From CAVVJA01 sp963779485 (GTDB taxonomy: Bacteria; Actinomycetota; Actinomycetes; Mycobacteriales; Jatrophihabitantaceae): 64,000 nucleotides of DNA. This document shows positions 18,916-28,437 of the stretch, in pieces. The stretch spans positions 1 through 64,000 of the forward strand of contig CAVZYJ010000004.1 of assembly GCA_963779485.1 (NCBI GenBank), in the 5' to 3' direction. The notes under the pieces were generated by a model. The model saw only the letters and a program-made list of their open reading frames with translations. It had not been told where the DNA came from and searched no databases. Position 1 is the first letter of the stretch; every line of letters begins with the position of its first letter. A program made the translations under genes and the position numbers.

Positions 18916-19829
18916 TCAGGCGGTCGTGGGCGAGGCCATGACGGCGATGATCCGGGCGATGAGGCTGAGCGCCCATCACGAGCGGCGATCAGCACCAGTG
19001 CGCCGCGCCCAGGCCCGCGCGTGGACGCGTGCTGTTGCCGACGTGCGCGACCTGGTCGCCAGATGTAGCCGGCAGCGACGCCTGCGGGCCCGCTGAACGG
19101 GTTGCTGTTGATGGACTGCGGGATAGCCGACCAGGATCAGCAGCGGGGCCGTCTCGCCGGTGACGCGGGCGACGGCCAGCATGACGCCGGTGACGATGCC
19201 GCGATCGCGGTCGGCAGGACGATCCGCAGGATCGTCCTCCACTTCGGCACGCCGAGCGCGTAGGACGCCTCGCGCAGCTCGTTCGGGACGAGCTTGAGCA
19301 TCTCCTCGGTGGAGCGCACCATCACCGGGATCATCAGGATCGACCAGGGCGAGCGCCACCGGCGAAGCCCGGCCGCTGGAAGCCGAGCGTCGAGCACGAA
19401 GACCGCGAAGATGAACAGGCCGGCGACGATCGACGGGATGCCGGTCATGACGTCGACGAAGAACGTGTGGACCGCGCGAGCCAGCGGCCGCGGCCGTACT
19501 CGACCAGGTAGATCGCCGACCAGGATGCCGATCGGGATCGAGATGATCGAGCAGAGCAGCACCTGCTCGAACGTGCCCAGGATCGCGTGGTAGGCCCCGC
19601 CGCCCGGGGTCCTTGTACGTGATGTCACGCTGGCTGTGGGTGAACCAGCCGTCGCGGCTGATCGCGTGCAGCCCTTGCTGATGACCGTCCAGAGCAGCCA
19701 GACCAGCGGGATCAGCGCGACGATGAACGACGCGGTCACCAGTACCGTCGCGAGGTTGTTGGTGAACCTGCGCCGAGCCGACGTGCTCGCGGCGAGGGTG
19801 GGCGGGGCGGCAGTGGCGGTGGCGGTCAT
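18916..19829 (-). CDS. pstA: Phosphate ABC transporter permease PstA (several indels)
   Basis: Five to six membrane segments and the permease loop (GVPKWRTILRIVLPTA) are recognisable. The reading frame changes several times, for example near 19670, where one base is missing in the segment before LHAISRDGWF. The start at 19829 (MTATATAAPP) is followed by an uninterrupted 60-residue N-terminus with the first membrane helix. The start overlaps the probable pstC stop in an ATGA. The product pairs with PstC to form the membrane channel. Confidence 0.8.
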
Positions 19830-20870
19830 GGACACCTGGCTCCGGGCCGACGACGGCGCGCGCGGCCGCATTGACGGCGAAGGTCAGCATGAACAGGACC
19901 AGGCCGGCGGCGATGTAGGCGCCGGTCTGTGTGGGGTCGTTGAACTCCGCTGCCGCGTTGCGCGATCTTGGACGCGAACGTCTCGCCGTCGCTGAAGATC
20001 GAGAACGAGAACGGTGACTTCGAAGCCGCTTGGACAGGATCAGGGTGATCGCGATCGTCTCGCCGAGCGCGCGGCCGAGACCGAGCATCGAGCCGCTGAT
20101 GACGCCCGGACGGCCGTACGGGATCACCGCAAGCGGATCATCTCCCACCGGGTCGCGCCCAGCGCCCAGCGCCGCCTCGACGTTCTGCCGCGGCGTCCGC
20201 TCGAACACGTCGCGGCTGATGGCGGTGACGATCGGCAGGATCATGATCGCGAGCACGACGCCGCCGTTGAAGATCGTGCCCTGCTTGACGTCCTCGTCTT
20301 GAACAGCGGAAAGCCCGCGAGGTGGTAGAGCAACCGCTGCACCGGCTCGAGCTTCGGGGCCAGCACCGTGATGCCCCAGATGCCGTAGATGATCGACGGG
20401 ATCGCGGCGAGCAGGTCGACGATGTAGGCCACCGGCCGGGCCAGTCGCGCGGCGCGTACTGCGTGATGAACAGCGCAGATGCCGATCGCGATCGGCACGG
20501 CGATGATCATGGCCAGCAGCGAAATGAGCGACGGTGACCCACAGCAGGTCGAGCGACGCCGAAGCGAAGCTTCGTCACCTTCGACGCTCCACTCCCGGGA
20601 GAACAGGAAGTTGACCTTGTCATCGGCGATGGCCGGTATCGCGCGGGCGACCAGGAAGATGGCGACCAGCAGGATCAGTAGGACAATGAACAGCCCGATC
20701 CCGACGCGAGGGCCGCGAACACCCGGTCGCCGATCCGCGTCCGCCCGCGGCCGCGGCGACCGATCCCGCTCCGAAGACCGGCGCTTCGTCCTCCAGTGTG
20801 CCGACGCCGGACGGTTCTGCCGAGCCGATCGGTAACGCCGAATCGAAGCCCCGCTCCGCCCAATCGATCG
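19826..20870 (-). CDS. pstC: Phosphate ABC transporter permease PstC (several indels, start unresolved)
   Basis: Typical PstC pieces appear in three frames: the first membrane helix (GLFIVLLILLVAIFLVARA-like), the DLLAAIPSIIYGIWG motif, the ALGETIAITL permease loop, and a C-terminal hydrophobic segment LFMLTFAVNAAAR. Breaks occur about every 50-150 nt. The C-terminus runs into an ATGA overlap with pstA. The start lies somewhere between 20830 and 21065 and cannot be fixed because of the indels. Confidence 0.75.
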
Positions 20871-21070
20871 ACTCGCCGCCGATCGCGGGGCGGCCGGTCA
20901 GCCGGCGTGCCGCTACGCCGTCCTGCCGCCGCACCGCCCGGATCGTCCAGCCGCGATGCGCCGTTCTCGTCGCCGGTCCAGCTGCCTCCTGTGGCTCCTC
21001 GCTGCCTCGCTCGGACGCGCCCGCCTTAGCGTCTTCATCGTCGGCGATCTCGAACAGTGCTGGCGCCGCG

Positions 21071-22227
21071 TCAGCTGATCTTGGCGACGAGTGTCTGCAC
21101 CTGGCTGCCGATATCCGCCGGCAGCGGCGCGTAGCCCAGATCGGCCAGCCCGTTCTGCCCCTCGGTCGAGGTGTACGTGAAGAAGGACTTGACCAGCGCA
21201 CCGATCTTCGCGTCGGAATACTTCTCGCAGATCAGCTCGTAGGTGACCCCGGTGATCGGGTACGCGCCGGCGACCTTCGTGGCGTAGTCCAACTTCAGCG
21301 TGTAGGTCGGCGCCGCTGGCGTCGACCGTCGCCGCGCTGACTGCCTTGCCCGCCGTGTCGGCGTTCATCTCCACGACGCCACCGCCGTTGTTGATCTTCG
21401 CGCTGTTCAGGCCACCGCTCACCACGAACGACCACTCCAGGTACCCGACGCCGCCGTCGACCGACTTCACGCCCTGCTGCACACCGTCGATTGCCCTTCT
21501 TGCCCTGACCGACCTTGCCCGACCAGTTCTTGCTCGGCGTCGCGGTGTACACCGTAGGCGCCGACGCGGCGAGGTACTTCTCGAAGTTCTGCGTGGTGCC
21601 CGATGCGTCCGAGCGGAAGAAGACGGTGATCTTCGTGCCGGCAGGTTCGCGCCGAGTTCAGCTCCGTTATCGCCGGGTCATCCCACGACGTGATCGACCC
21701 TAGGAAGATCTTCGCGACCACATCCGGGGTCAAGGTCAAATTCGTGACGCCCTTGACGTTGAACGCGACCCCGATCGGAATCGTCACCATCGGCAGATTG
21801 AACGCCGTCCCACCACAACGCTTGTTTGCAGCGGCGACCTCACCCTTCGACGAACTGAGGGCGGCGTCCGAGCCGCCGAAATCAACCTGGCCACCATTAA
21901 ATTGCTGCACACCAGCGCCCGAACCGGTCGCGTTGTAGGCGATCGTCGCGCCGCTGCACTTCGCCTGGATACTTCTGAATCCACTCACTGATCACGTTCT
22001 TCTGCGCCGTTGAGCCCTCCCCCTTCAAAGTCCCCGTCGCGCAGCTCACCGCGCGCAGCGCTCGACGAACCCCCCGCCGACGTCGAACCGTTGCCACCGG
22101 CCGCCGTCGTCGTGTTGCTACTCGAATTACCGCTCGAACCGCACGCTGTCAGTGCGACGACACCTGCGAGCACGCCGGCGGCGACGATCCCGGCTCGGGA
22201 GAGCTTCACAGAAAACCCTTTCGTCAT
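21071..22227 (-). CDS. pstS: Phosphate-binding lipoprotein PstS (several indels)
   Basis: The N-terminus is a lipoprotein signal with lipobox LTAC near residue 29, then a Ser/Thr/Gly-rich linker. Phosphate-binding segments, including a YNATGSGAG-like loop, the FGGSDAALS region and TTFRSDASGTT-like sequence, occur in different frames. Breaks are frequent from 22050 to 21290; the last 70 residues (from 21292) are intact. The product is the extracellular phosphate receptor of the Pst importer, first gene of the operon, and probably regulated by phosphate starvation. Confidence 0.85.
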
Positions 22228-22344
22228 GAGGGACTTGCCGGCTGGACGGTAAGCGGGTCAGATGGCGCGCCGGGATGGGTCTGGTAAACGGAAGGTGAAC
22301 GAGAGGGTCTGACCGTCGGCCGGAGCCGATTTGCGGGACACGCA

Positions 22345-23226
22345 CTACGGAGCGGGCAAGACCTGTTCGGGCGTGGTCAGGACGCGCCGGTATTGGACGT
22401 CCCGGTCATACCGGTCGAAGCCAAACTGCTCGTAGAGGGCGAGCGCCTTCCGGTTGTCGTCCTCGACGTAGAGCAGGACGTCCCGCGCACCCCGCCCGGC
22501 GAGATACCGCAAGCCCGCGGATAGCAGGGCCGGGCCGAGGTGCATGCCCTGCGCGGCCGGATCGATGCCCAGCACGTACACCTCACCGACGCCATCCGGG
22601 TGCAGCTTTGTCCAATGAAATCCGAGGAGGCCGCCGTCTCGTTCGGCCAGCAGGAAGCCGGCCGGGTCGAACCATGGTTCGGCTTCCCGGGCGGCGAGGT
22701 CGCGAACGGTCCACCGTCCCTGATCGGGATGGGCCGCGAAGGCCGCGGCGTTGACCGCGAGCCAGGCCTTCTCGTCGTGTTCAGGGACGAACCTTCGGAT
22801 GCCGATCCCGGGAGGCGGAGCCACATCCGGGATGTCCGACAGCGATCGGCGCAGCTGCCAGAGCGTGCGGACGTTCTCGTAACCGCGCGTCTCGGCGATG
22901 CCGGCGACGGCACTGCGCCGGCCGTGCGACCAGAGCAGCAGGTGGGTGCTCGTAGCCGTGGCTTCCGCGGCGGCGAGCAACGAGTCGATAGCCGCTGGAC
23001 TTCCGACCACGGTGACCTCGGGTCCGTCCAGCTGGGCGTAGCCGGTGATCTCGCCGGTGTCCTCGCTGAGCAGGTGCACCAGGCCGGGCCCCGCGTCGCC
23101 GAGTCGAGAGAGCGCCTGATCGTTCAACGGCGGCGCACCGTCCCGAGCCTCCACGCGGTCGGCCACGGTCCGCACCGCGACCTGCTGAGCGGGTTCGAGG
23201 CGGTCCCGTACGGTGACGGTCGGCAC
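22345..23226 (-). CDS. mshD: Mycothiol synthase
   Basis: This 293-residue protein is made of two GNAT domains. The second carries the acetyl-CoA loop region (GIDPAAQGMHLGPALL) and the family ending Y-E-x-F-G-F. MshD acetylates Cys-GlcN-Ins in the last step of mycothiol synthesis, which points to an actinomycete. The GTG start at 23226 gives the normal N-terminus VPTVTVRD. The order glnR-like regulator, mshD, pst mirrors the M. tuberculosis Rv0818-Rv0820 region, here with an MFS/LysR pair inserted between. Confidence 0.92.
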   Translation of the reverse strand: MPTVTVRDRLEPAQQVAVRTVADRVEARDGAPPLNDQALSRLGDAGPGLVHLLSEDTGEITGYAQLDGPEVTVVGSPAAIDSLLAAAEATATSTHLLLWSHGRRSAVAGIAETRGYENVRTLWQLRRSLSDIPDVAPPPGIGIRRFVPEHDEKAWLAVNAAAFAAHPDQGRWTVRDLAAREAEPWFDPAGFLLAERDGGLLGFHWTKLHPDGVGEVYVLGIDPAAQGMHLGPALLSAGLRYLAGRGARDVLLYVEDDNRKALALYEQFGFDRYDRDVQYRRVLTTPEQVLPAP

Positions 23227-23246
23227 GGCCGCGGAGCCTACCGGGC

Positions 23247-24587
23247 CTACCGCGGCACGAGCTCGACCCAGTGGGCTCCGCGCCGTTGCCAGCGAAGCCG
23301 CAGCCCGGCCTCGTGCGCGAGCCGATGACAGACCAGCCCGAGGACGGTAGCTGGCGCCAGGCCGGCGAGGAGCATGCCGGCTCGCGGCCCGAGATGCTGA
23401 TCGATGTAGCCGAGGATGGGGCCGCCGACGGCGCCCGATCCGATGAATACCAGCAGGTACACGCCCATCACGCGGCCGCGGATCGCGTCGGCGGCCGCGA
23501 GCTGCACTGTGGAGTTCGCCGCGGTGAGGAACATCAGGGTGGCTGCGCCGACCGGCACGAGCGCCGCGGTGTACGTCAGTTCGGTCGGGGCGCCCGCGGC
23601 GATGATCTCGCTGATCGCGAGCACGCCGGCGGTCGCCGCGAGCGCGCGAAGCCGAGTGCGCGGGCGACGAGCCGAGGCGAGCGCACCGGCGAGCGAGCCG
23701 AAGGCAACCACGGAGCTGAGCAGGCCATAACCACCAGGGCCGGAGTCGAAGACCGAGTTCGCGAACGCGGCGAGAGTGACCGGCAAGTTCATGGTGAACA
23801 AGCCGAAGCACCCGACCAGGACGATCGGCCAGCGCATCGCCGGCCGGCTGGCCACGTAGCGGACGCCGTCGCGGAGCTGGCCGCCGACGATCCCCCGACC
23901 CGGCAGGTGGACGAGATCGCGCTCCCGGATCAGGCTGAGAGCGATCATGGGTGCGACGTAGGAGATGGCGTTGATGGCGAAGGAGTATCCGGGTCCGACG
24001 GCGTTGATCAGCACGCCGCTGAGCGCGGGTCCGACGAGGGCGCCGAGCTGGAACACCGAGGCGTTCACGCTGATCGCGTTGCGGAGCTGATCCGGTCCGA
24101 CCATCTCGTTCACGAACGACTGGCGGGTGGGATTGTCTACCGCGGTGATGACACCGAGCCCGAATGCGACGGCGAAGACCTGCCACACCTGGAGCTGGCC
24201 GATGAGGGTCAGGGTCGCCAATGTGGCCGCCATGGAGGCCATCGCGACCTGGGTGATCATCAGGATGCGGCGCTTGGGGTACCGATCGGCGATGAGGCCG
24301 CCGGTCAGCCCGAACATCAGCGTGGGCGCGAACTGGAGCGCGGTCGTGATCCCGACATCGGTGGCGCTGCCCGTCAGGCTCAGCACCAACCAGTCTTGGG
24401 CGATGCGTTGCATCCAGGCGCCGATGTTGGACACGGCCTGACCGGACACGAATAGGCGGAAGTTGCGCGTGCCTAGCGAACTGAAGGTCGAAGGACCGCG
24501 GCGGGCGGCGATACGTGCTGGCGATTCGGAGGCTGGGTGAGCGGATGGATCGGGATCAGCAGTCGTGGCGTCGCGGGTCAATGTCAT
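23247..24587 (-). CDS. Major facilitator superfamily exporter
   Basis: About 446 residues with 12 predicted membrane helices. The loop between helices 2 and 3 carries G-x-L-A-D-R-x-P-K-R-R-I (here GGLIADRYPKRRI), the MFS motif A of the enterobactin/macrolide exporter group. The product is a likely drug or metabolite efflux pump. The start is placed at the ATG at 24587; an upstream ATG at 24620 is possible. It is divergent from a LysR-type regulator with a shared operator-like palindrome, so it is probably controlled by that protein. Confidence 0.88.
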   Translation of the reverse strand: MTLTRDATTADPDPSAHPASESPARIAARRGPSTFSSLGTRNFRLFVSGQAVSNIGAWMQRIAQDWLVLSLTGSATDVGITTALQFAPTLMFGLTGGLIADRYPKRRILMITQVAMASMAATLATLTLIGQLQVWQVFAVAFGLGVITAVDNPTRQSFVNEMVGPDQLRNAISVNASVFQLGALVGPALSGVLINAVGPGYSFAINAISYVAPMIALSLIRERDLVHLPGRGIVGGQLRDGVRYVASRPAMRWPIVLVGCFGLFTMNLPVTLAAFANSVFDSGPGGYGLLSSVVAFGSLAGALASARRPRTRLRALAATAGVLAISEIIAAGAPTELTYTAALVPVGAATLMFLTAANSTVQLAAADAIRGRVMGVYLLVFIGSGAVGGPILGYIDQHLGPRAGMLLAGLAPATVLGLVCHRLAHEAGLRLRWQRRGAHWVELVPR

Positions 24588-24628
24588 CCCAGGCTGGTTA
24601 CGTGTCAGGTCTCCCTTCACTCTGGCCT

Positions 24629-24650
24629 TGATTTCCTTATTTCGAAATCA
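24629..24650. promoter_or_regulatory. LysR-type operator between MFS exporter and regulator
   Basis: The inverted repeat TGATTTC-N8-GAAATCA (24629-24635 and 24644-24650) contains a perfect ATTTCGAAAT palindrome at 24639-24648. It is in the AT-rich gap between the divergent genes, the normal place for a LysR regulator site. Confidence 0.6.
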
Positions 24651-24705
24651 GATCGCTTCTATTACTGTTATTTTGGTTCGTGATGAAAGGGAGGTCGGCG
24701 AGGCA

Positions 24706-25569
24706 ATGTACGACCCCGAGCAGTTGCGAACCTTTCTCGCTGTGGCCGAGTCGCTGAGCTTCACCCAGGCGGCGGCTCGCCGGCAGATCGGCCAGCCCAC
24801 GGTGAGCCAGCATGTCCGCAAGCTGGAATCGAGCGTCGGCCGCCCGCTGTTCGTCCGCGACACTCACAGCGTGAGACTCACGGCCGACGGAGAAGCTCTG
24901 GCCGGGTTCGCGCGCACGATCTTGGCCGCCCACGAACGCGCCGCGAGCTACTTCAGCGGGTCCGGTCTGTCCGGACGACTGCGGTTCGGCGTTGCCGACG
25001 ATCTCGCGTTGACCCCGCTGCCTCGCATCCTGCGTGACTTCCGCCGGCTCTACCCACGCATCGACCTGGAGCTCACGGTGACGCAGAGCGCCAGCTTGGA
25101 ACGCCGGGTCGAGTCGGGTCACCTCGACGTGGCCTTCGTCAAGCGCATGACCGGAACGATGCACGGGCAGCTGGTTCGCCGGGACCGGCTGATGTGGGTC
25201 GCGGTGGAAGACGCGGAGCTCGACCCCACTCGCCCGATCCCGCTCGTGGTCTATCAAGCGCCGAGCGTGAGCCGGGCCCTCGGGGTGCAGGCGCTGGAAC
25301 GGGTCGAGCGAAGTTATCGGATCACGTGCACCGTGCGTGGGGTGAACGGCTTGCTGGCCGCGACTCGGGCCGGGCTCGGGGTGGCGATCTTCGCGCAGAG
25401 TCTCGCCCCCGATGACCTCGTGGAGCTGCCGCCCGAAGCGCAGTTACCCGAGCTCGGAGAACTCGACCTCGTCCTGCTCACCGGGCCACGGGCGCCCACC
25501 GAGCCGTCCCAGGCTCTGATCAGCGCGATCATGAGCCGGGCCTGGGTACGCACGCGCGCGCCCGTCTGA
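24706..25569 (+). CDS. LysR-family transcriptional regulator
   Basis: An N-terminal winged helix (residues 1-60, with FTQAAARRQIGQPTVSQHVRKLE as the HTH region) is followed by a periplasmic-binding-protein-like effector domain. The total of 287 residues is normal for the family. The start at 24706 has GGGAGG upstream and matches the usual MYDPEQLRTFLAV start. It is divergent from the MFS exporter, its likely target. The inducer is unknown. Confidence 0.92.
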   Translation: MYDPEQLRTFLAVAESLSFTQAAARRQIGQPTVSQHVRKLESSVGRPLFVRDTHSVRLTADGEALAGFARTILAAHERAASYFSGSGLSGRLRFGVADDLALTPLPRILRDFRRLYPRIDLELTVTQSASLERRVESGHLDVAFVKRMTGTMHGQLVRRDRLMWVAVEDAELDPTRPIPLVVYQAPSVSRALGVQALERVERSYRITCTVRGVNGLLAATRAGLGVAIFAQSLAPDDLVELPPEAQLPELGELDLVLLTGPRAPTEPSQALISAIMSRAWVRTRAPV

Positions 25570-25606
25570 TCCGTCCGGTGTTTGAGCGGACGCCGGCCGA
25601 CAGTGC

Positions 25607-26356
25607 TCAGCGGGTGACGATGTCCGTGTCGTCGAGCTCGGCTTCCGCAACGCGACGGTTCAGCGTTTCGGAGTCAGCGCCGGACGGCGCGGTCGGCCGG
25701 ACGAACTTGTAGCCGACGTTGCGGACGGTGCCGATGAGCGAATCGTGCTCGGGACCCAGCTTGGCCCGCAGCCGCCGCACGTGGACGTCGACGGTGCGAG
25801 TGCCACCGAAGTAGTCGTAGCCCCATACCTCTTGCACGAGATGCGAACGCGAGAAGACCCGGCCGGGGTGCTGGGCCAGGAACTTCAACAGCTCGAATTC
25901 CTTGTACGTGAGGTCCAGCGGCCGACCGTCGAGGCGCGCGCTGTAGGTCGTCTCGTCGATGGACAGGGCACCGACATTGACGTGCTCAGGGGTCGCGTCC
26001 GCGCTCCGGGCCTTGCGGTCGACCGCGAGCCGTAGCCGGGCGTCCAACTCGGCCGGGCCGGCAGTGTCGAGCACGAGGTCGTCGATGGTCCAGTCGGCCG
26101 AAAGGGCAACGAGGCCGCCGTCGGTGAGGACCGCGATGACCGGCACGGGTAGCCCCACGGCCGCGAGCACTCGGGTGAACGACCGGGCCCCGGCCAGGTC
26201 GCGACGCGCATCGACGAGAACGAGGTCTCCGGTCGGGTGGTCGACCAGCGCCGCGGCGTCGAGCGGCAGCACTGTGACGCCGTGCGGCAGCAGCCCCAGG
26301 GCCGGCAAGACTTCGGCGGTGGGCTGCAGGGCGGCGGTCAGCAGGACGAGATCCAT
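25607..26356 (-). CDS. GlnR-like OmpR-family response regulator
   Basis: This 249-residue protein has an atypical receiver domain and a C-terminal winged helix (YKEFELLKFLAQHPGRVFSR, then YFGGTRTVDVHVRRLRAKL), the pattern of actinobacterial GlnR/Rv0818. The classical acidic pocket for phosphorylation is poorly conserved, as in GlnR-type orphan regulators. The ATG at 26356 has GGAGG 5 nt before it; the longer TTG start at 26368 has none. The role is probably regulation of nitrogen assimilation genes, inferred from the family and from position next to the pst/mshD region. Confidence 0.85.
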   Translation of the reverse strand: MDLVLLTAALQPTAEVLPALGLLPHGVTVLPLDAAALVDHPTGDLVLVDARRDLAGARSFTRVLAAVGLPVPVIAVLTDGGLVALSADWTIDDLVLDTAGPAELDARLRLAVDRKARSADATPEHVNVGALSIDETTYSARLDGRPLDLTYKEFELLKFLAQHPGRVFSRSHLVQEVWGYDYFGGTRTVDVHVRRLRAKLGPEHDSLIGTVRNVGYKFVRPTAPSGADSETLNRRVAEAELDDTDIVTR

Positions 26357-26534
26357 GTGCGCCTCCAAGAGGGATCGTGGATCTGCAGGTCACCGGCGTG
26401 AGTTACGAATGAGGCCGCGGTGCCTCGGCAACACGTAAGGTAGCAACGATTCCTCAGACAACTTTGTCCGAGCGGACCACCAGAGCAGGCCAATCCGGTT
26501 GAAGAATACCAACGCACATTCCTCGCAGATCGTC

Positions 26535-27269
26535 ATGTTCACCACAGCGGACGGAGTTGCGCTGTCTGCGCGGTACTGGCCGCCCTCCGAGGAGACCGAT
26601 CTCACACAGCCGGGGTACCTGGTTGGACACGGCTTCACCGCATCCGCGGACAGCGGCTCGGTCCAGCGCATCTGCCATCGGCTCGCGCAGCTGGGCCGGG
26701 TCGTCCTGGCCATCGACTTCCGCGGGCACGGCCGGTCGAGCGGCCGCTCGACGCTCGGCGACGCGGAGGTACACGATCTGGCGGCCGGCGCCGCGTTTCT
26801 TCGCGAGCGTGGTGTGCGCATGCTGGCCGTCCTCGGCTGGTCGATGGGCGGTTCGACCGCGCTGCGGTACGCCGGGCTGGGCGGCGATGCCGACGCCGTC
26901 GTGAGCATCAGCTCACCCGGCTACTGGTTCGAGCGGGGAACCGCTCCGCTCCGGCTCATCCATTGGGCCGTCGAGACTCGGCTCGGACGAGCGGCGACCC
27001 GCATCGCCACGCATACCCGGCTCGGTCGCCCGTGGGTCGAAGTCCCGGCGTCGCCCGTCGAGATCGTCGGGAACATCGCGCCGACGCCGCTGCTCATCGT
27101 GCACGGGGAGCGGGACACGTTCTTTCCGCGCCGGCATGCCGAGGTGCTCGCCGCAGCCGCCCCGCAGGCCGACCTCTGGCTGGAGTCGGGCATGGGGCAC
27201 GCGGAAACGTCGACCTCGCCGGCCCTGGTCGATCGGATCGACGACTGGGTGCGATCTGCCGTCCCATGA
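26535..27269 (+). CDS. Alpha/beta hydrolase (serine aminopeptidase S33-like), 3' end altered by island insertion
   Basis: The nucleophile elbow GWSMGG, the oxyanion GHGFT segment, and a late Asp/His pair (GERDTFF; GMGHAE) give a complete hydrolase triad. The substrate is unknown. A TTG at 26499 in frame is an alternative start. The last residues WVRSAVP lie on an 18-bp direct repeat that recurs at 30789. Joining the two repeats would give an ending WVRSAVIS and a nearby stop, so the present stop is supplied by the inserted island. Confidence 0.85.
   Translation: MFTTADGVALSARYWPPSEETDLTQPGYLVGHGFTASADSGSVQRICHRLAQLGRVVLAIDFRGHGRSSGRSTLGDAEVHDLAAGAAFLRERGVRMLAVLGWSMGGSTALRYAGLGGDADAVVSISSPGYWFERGTAPLRLIHWAVETRLGRAATRIATHTRLGRPWVEVPASPVEIVGNIAPTPLLIVHGERDTFFPRRHAEVLAAAAPQADLWLESGMGHAETSTSPALVDRIDDWVRSAVP
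27246..27263 (+). repeat. attL-like 18-bp direct repeat, left end of island
   Basis: TGGGTGCGATCTGCCGTC occurs here inside the last codons of the hydrolase gene and again, identical, at 30789-30806. Direct repeats at a gene's 3' end with a nearby tyrosine integrase are typical of site-specific integration. Confidence 0.75.
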
Positions 27270-27294
27270 ACCGTACCCGGACAAACCCCGGCTC

Positions 27295-27313
27295 GTCGCG
27301 TTTCACCTTGATT
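27295..27313. repeat. 19-bp inverted copy, left
   Basis: GTCGCGTTTCACCTTGATT is present in inverted orientation at 30399-30417. Flanking sequence on both sides is also similar over roughly 100 nt when one copy is reverse complemented. Confidence 0.7.
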
Positions 27314-27417
27314 AGCCGGGGTGTTCTCGTCCCGTACACCCCGGTACACCTCGCCTGATCCGGGCTCACCCCGACCCGTTTGTGACCAACGCTGTGACCG
27401 TAGAAAGGACCATCACA

Positions 27418-27453
27418 ATGACCCAACGCGACGACGCGGACGATGCCGCATGA
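27418..27453 (+). CDS. 11-residue peptide ORF, translationally coupled
   Basis: The ATG is preceded by AAAGGA at a good distance, and the stop overlaps the next start in an ATGA. The peptide is MTQRDDADDAA. It may act as a leader or coupling peptide for the membrane protein that follows. Being very short, it could also be coincidental. Confidence 0.35.
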   Translation: MTQRDDADDAA

Positions 27454-27611
27454 TCGCCTGGCTGTGGGTGGTCGCGCCCGTGGTGCTGATCATCAACGGA
27501 CTCATCCAGACCGTGCGCGGCGGCGACGACGGCGAGCGCGCCGACCTGAACCACCCGCCTGGCGGCCGCGTCGTGTCCATCGACGTCGCCAAGAAACGGC
27601 GCCGGGCATAG
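27450..27611 (+). CDS. Small membrane protein (53 residues) in the island
   Basis: One membrane segment spans residues 1-21 (MIAWLWVVAPVVLIINGLI), followed by a charged cytoplasmic tail ending KKRRRA. It is coupled to the short ORF before it by ATGA, and its stop is 1 nt from the stop of the opposite gene. No family is recognised. The coupling and an intact charged tail support a real gene. Confidence 0.5.
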   Translation: MIAWLWVVAPVVLIINGLIQTVRGGDDGERADLNHPPGGRVVSIDVAKKRRRA

Positions 27612-27612
27612 G

Positions 27613-27981
27613 TCAGCTCCCGGGCAGGTACAGCGACCACACCCCGCCCACAGTCCCAGCCACGATCCCCAGCGCCGCGAGAAATGCCGGACCCTTCAAA
27701 TCACCCAGCGCATGACGCAAGATCCCTAGCTCAATGTCCTGCCGCACCCGTAACAGATCATCCATCGCCGTGACCTCGATGCCCTCATGCCGCAACACGC
27801 TGTCACCCCGCATCGCCATGATCGCGTCAGCCGGCGTAGCAGCAACCTCGATGATCCGCTGCCGCTGCCGCTGTAACTCACGCAGGCGACGCCGACCGAC
27901 AACCGCGCCCCAAGCGAACCCGGTCAGCGGCAGCACGGCACCCGCGACGACAAGTACAGCGACAATCTCCCGCGAGGACAC
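27613..27981 (-). CDS. Membrane protein of unknown function (122 residues) in the island
   Basis: There is an N-terminal membrane helix (about 6-27), a central basic coiled region (RRLRELQRQRQRIIEVA) and a second membrane helix near the C-terminus (about 97-118). Two-helix hairpin proteins with this layout occur in mobile islands, but I cannot name the family. The gene is convergent with the small membrane protein gene. Base composition is still near that of the chromosome, unlike the ATPase to the right. Confidence 0.6.
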   Translation of the reverse strand: MSSREIVAVLVVAGAVLPLTGFAWGAVVGRRRLRELQRQRQRIIEVAATPADAIMAMRGDSVLRHEGIEVTAMDDLLRVRQDIELGILRHALGDLKGPAFLAALGIVAGTVGGVWSLYLPGS

Positions 27982-28437
27982 CTGCAGACCCTAGCCACGG
28001 GCCAGCACTGGTCCACCCCTGGTCCATCCGTCGTGTCATTCCCGAGGCGGCGGGCCCCCGCCCACGGGATCGAAGGCGCGCGCGCCTCGGAGTTGGGCCG
28101 TTTACACCCCAACTTACGCGCAGCTAACACTGCGGTTGATCTTGGTGGGGCTGACCTCGGAACGGGCCATCCGCCCAAACCGGGCAATGGCCAACTTCCG
28201 TTGGAAACGCCGTCCAGGTGGGAACTTAGACGGCACTAGCTCGCGACGCGTCTCATCACACGCTAGGCGAGTTACTGCGCCGGTCATGGGTCGACCATGT
28301 CCGGCCCGCTCCAAGACAAGCCAAGCCGCCCGGCCGCCTGCGCGCCTAACAGATTCAGTGCCGGTGGTAAGAAGTACTAGCTCGACACACTACGTCGATA
28401 CTTTGTCGCGGTCGTTCGAAGGGCTGGTGCAGTTGAG
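27982..28437. other. Gene-free stretch (about 455 bp) before the ATPase gene
   Basis: No credible coding frame or ribosome binding site is seen. Composition falls towards lower GC from about 28200 on, marking entry into the foreign segment. A promoter for the ATPase gene is expected here, but no clear hexamers were found. Confidence 0.4.

Noticed and set aside
18092..22227. Programmed frameshifting or an unusual genetic code in the pst operon
   Set aside because: The changes are irregular in position and direction and no slippery sites recur; local consensus error fits better.
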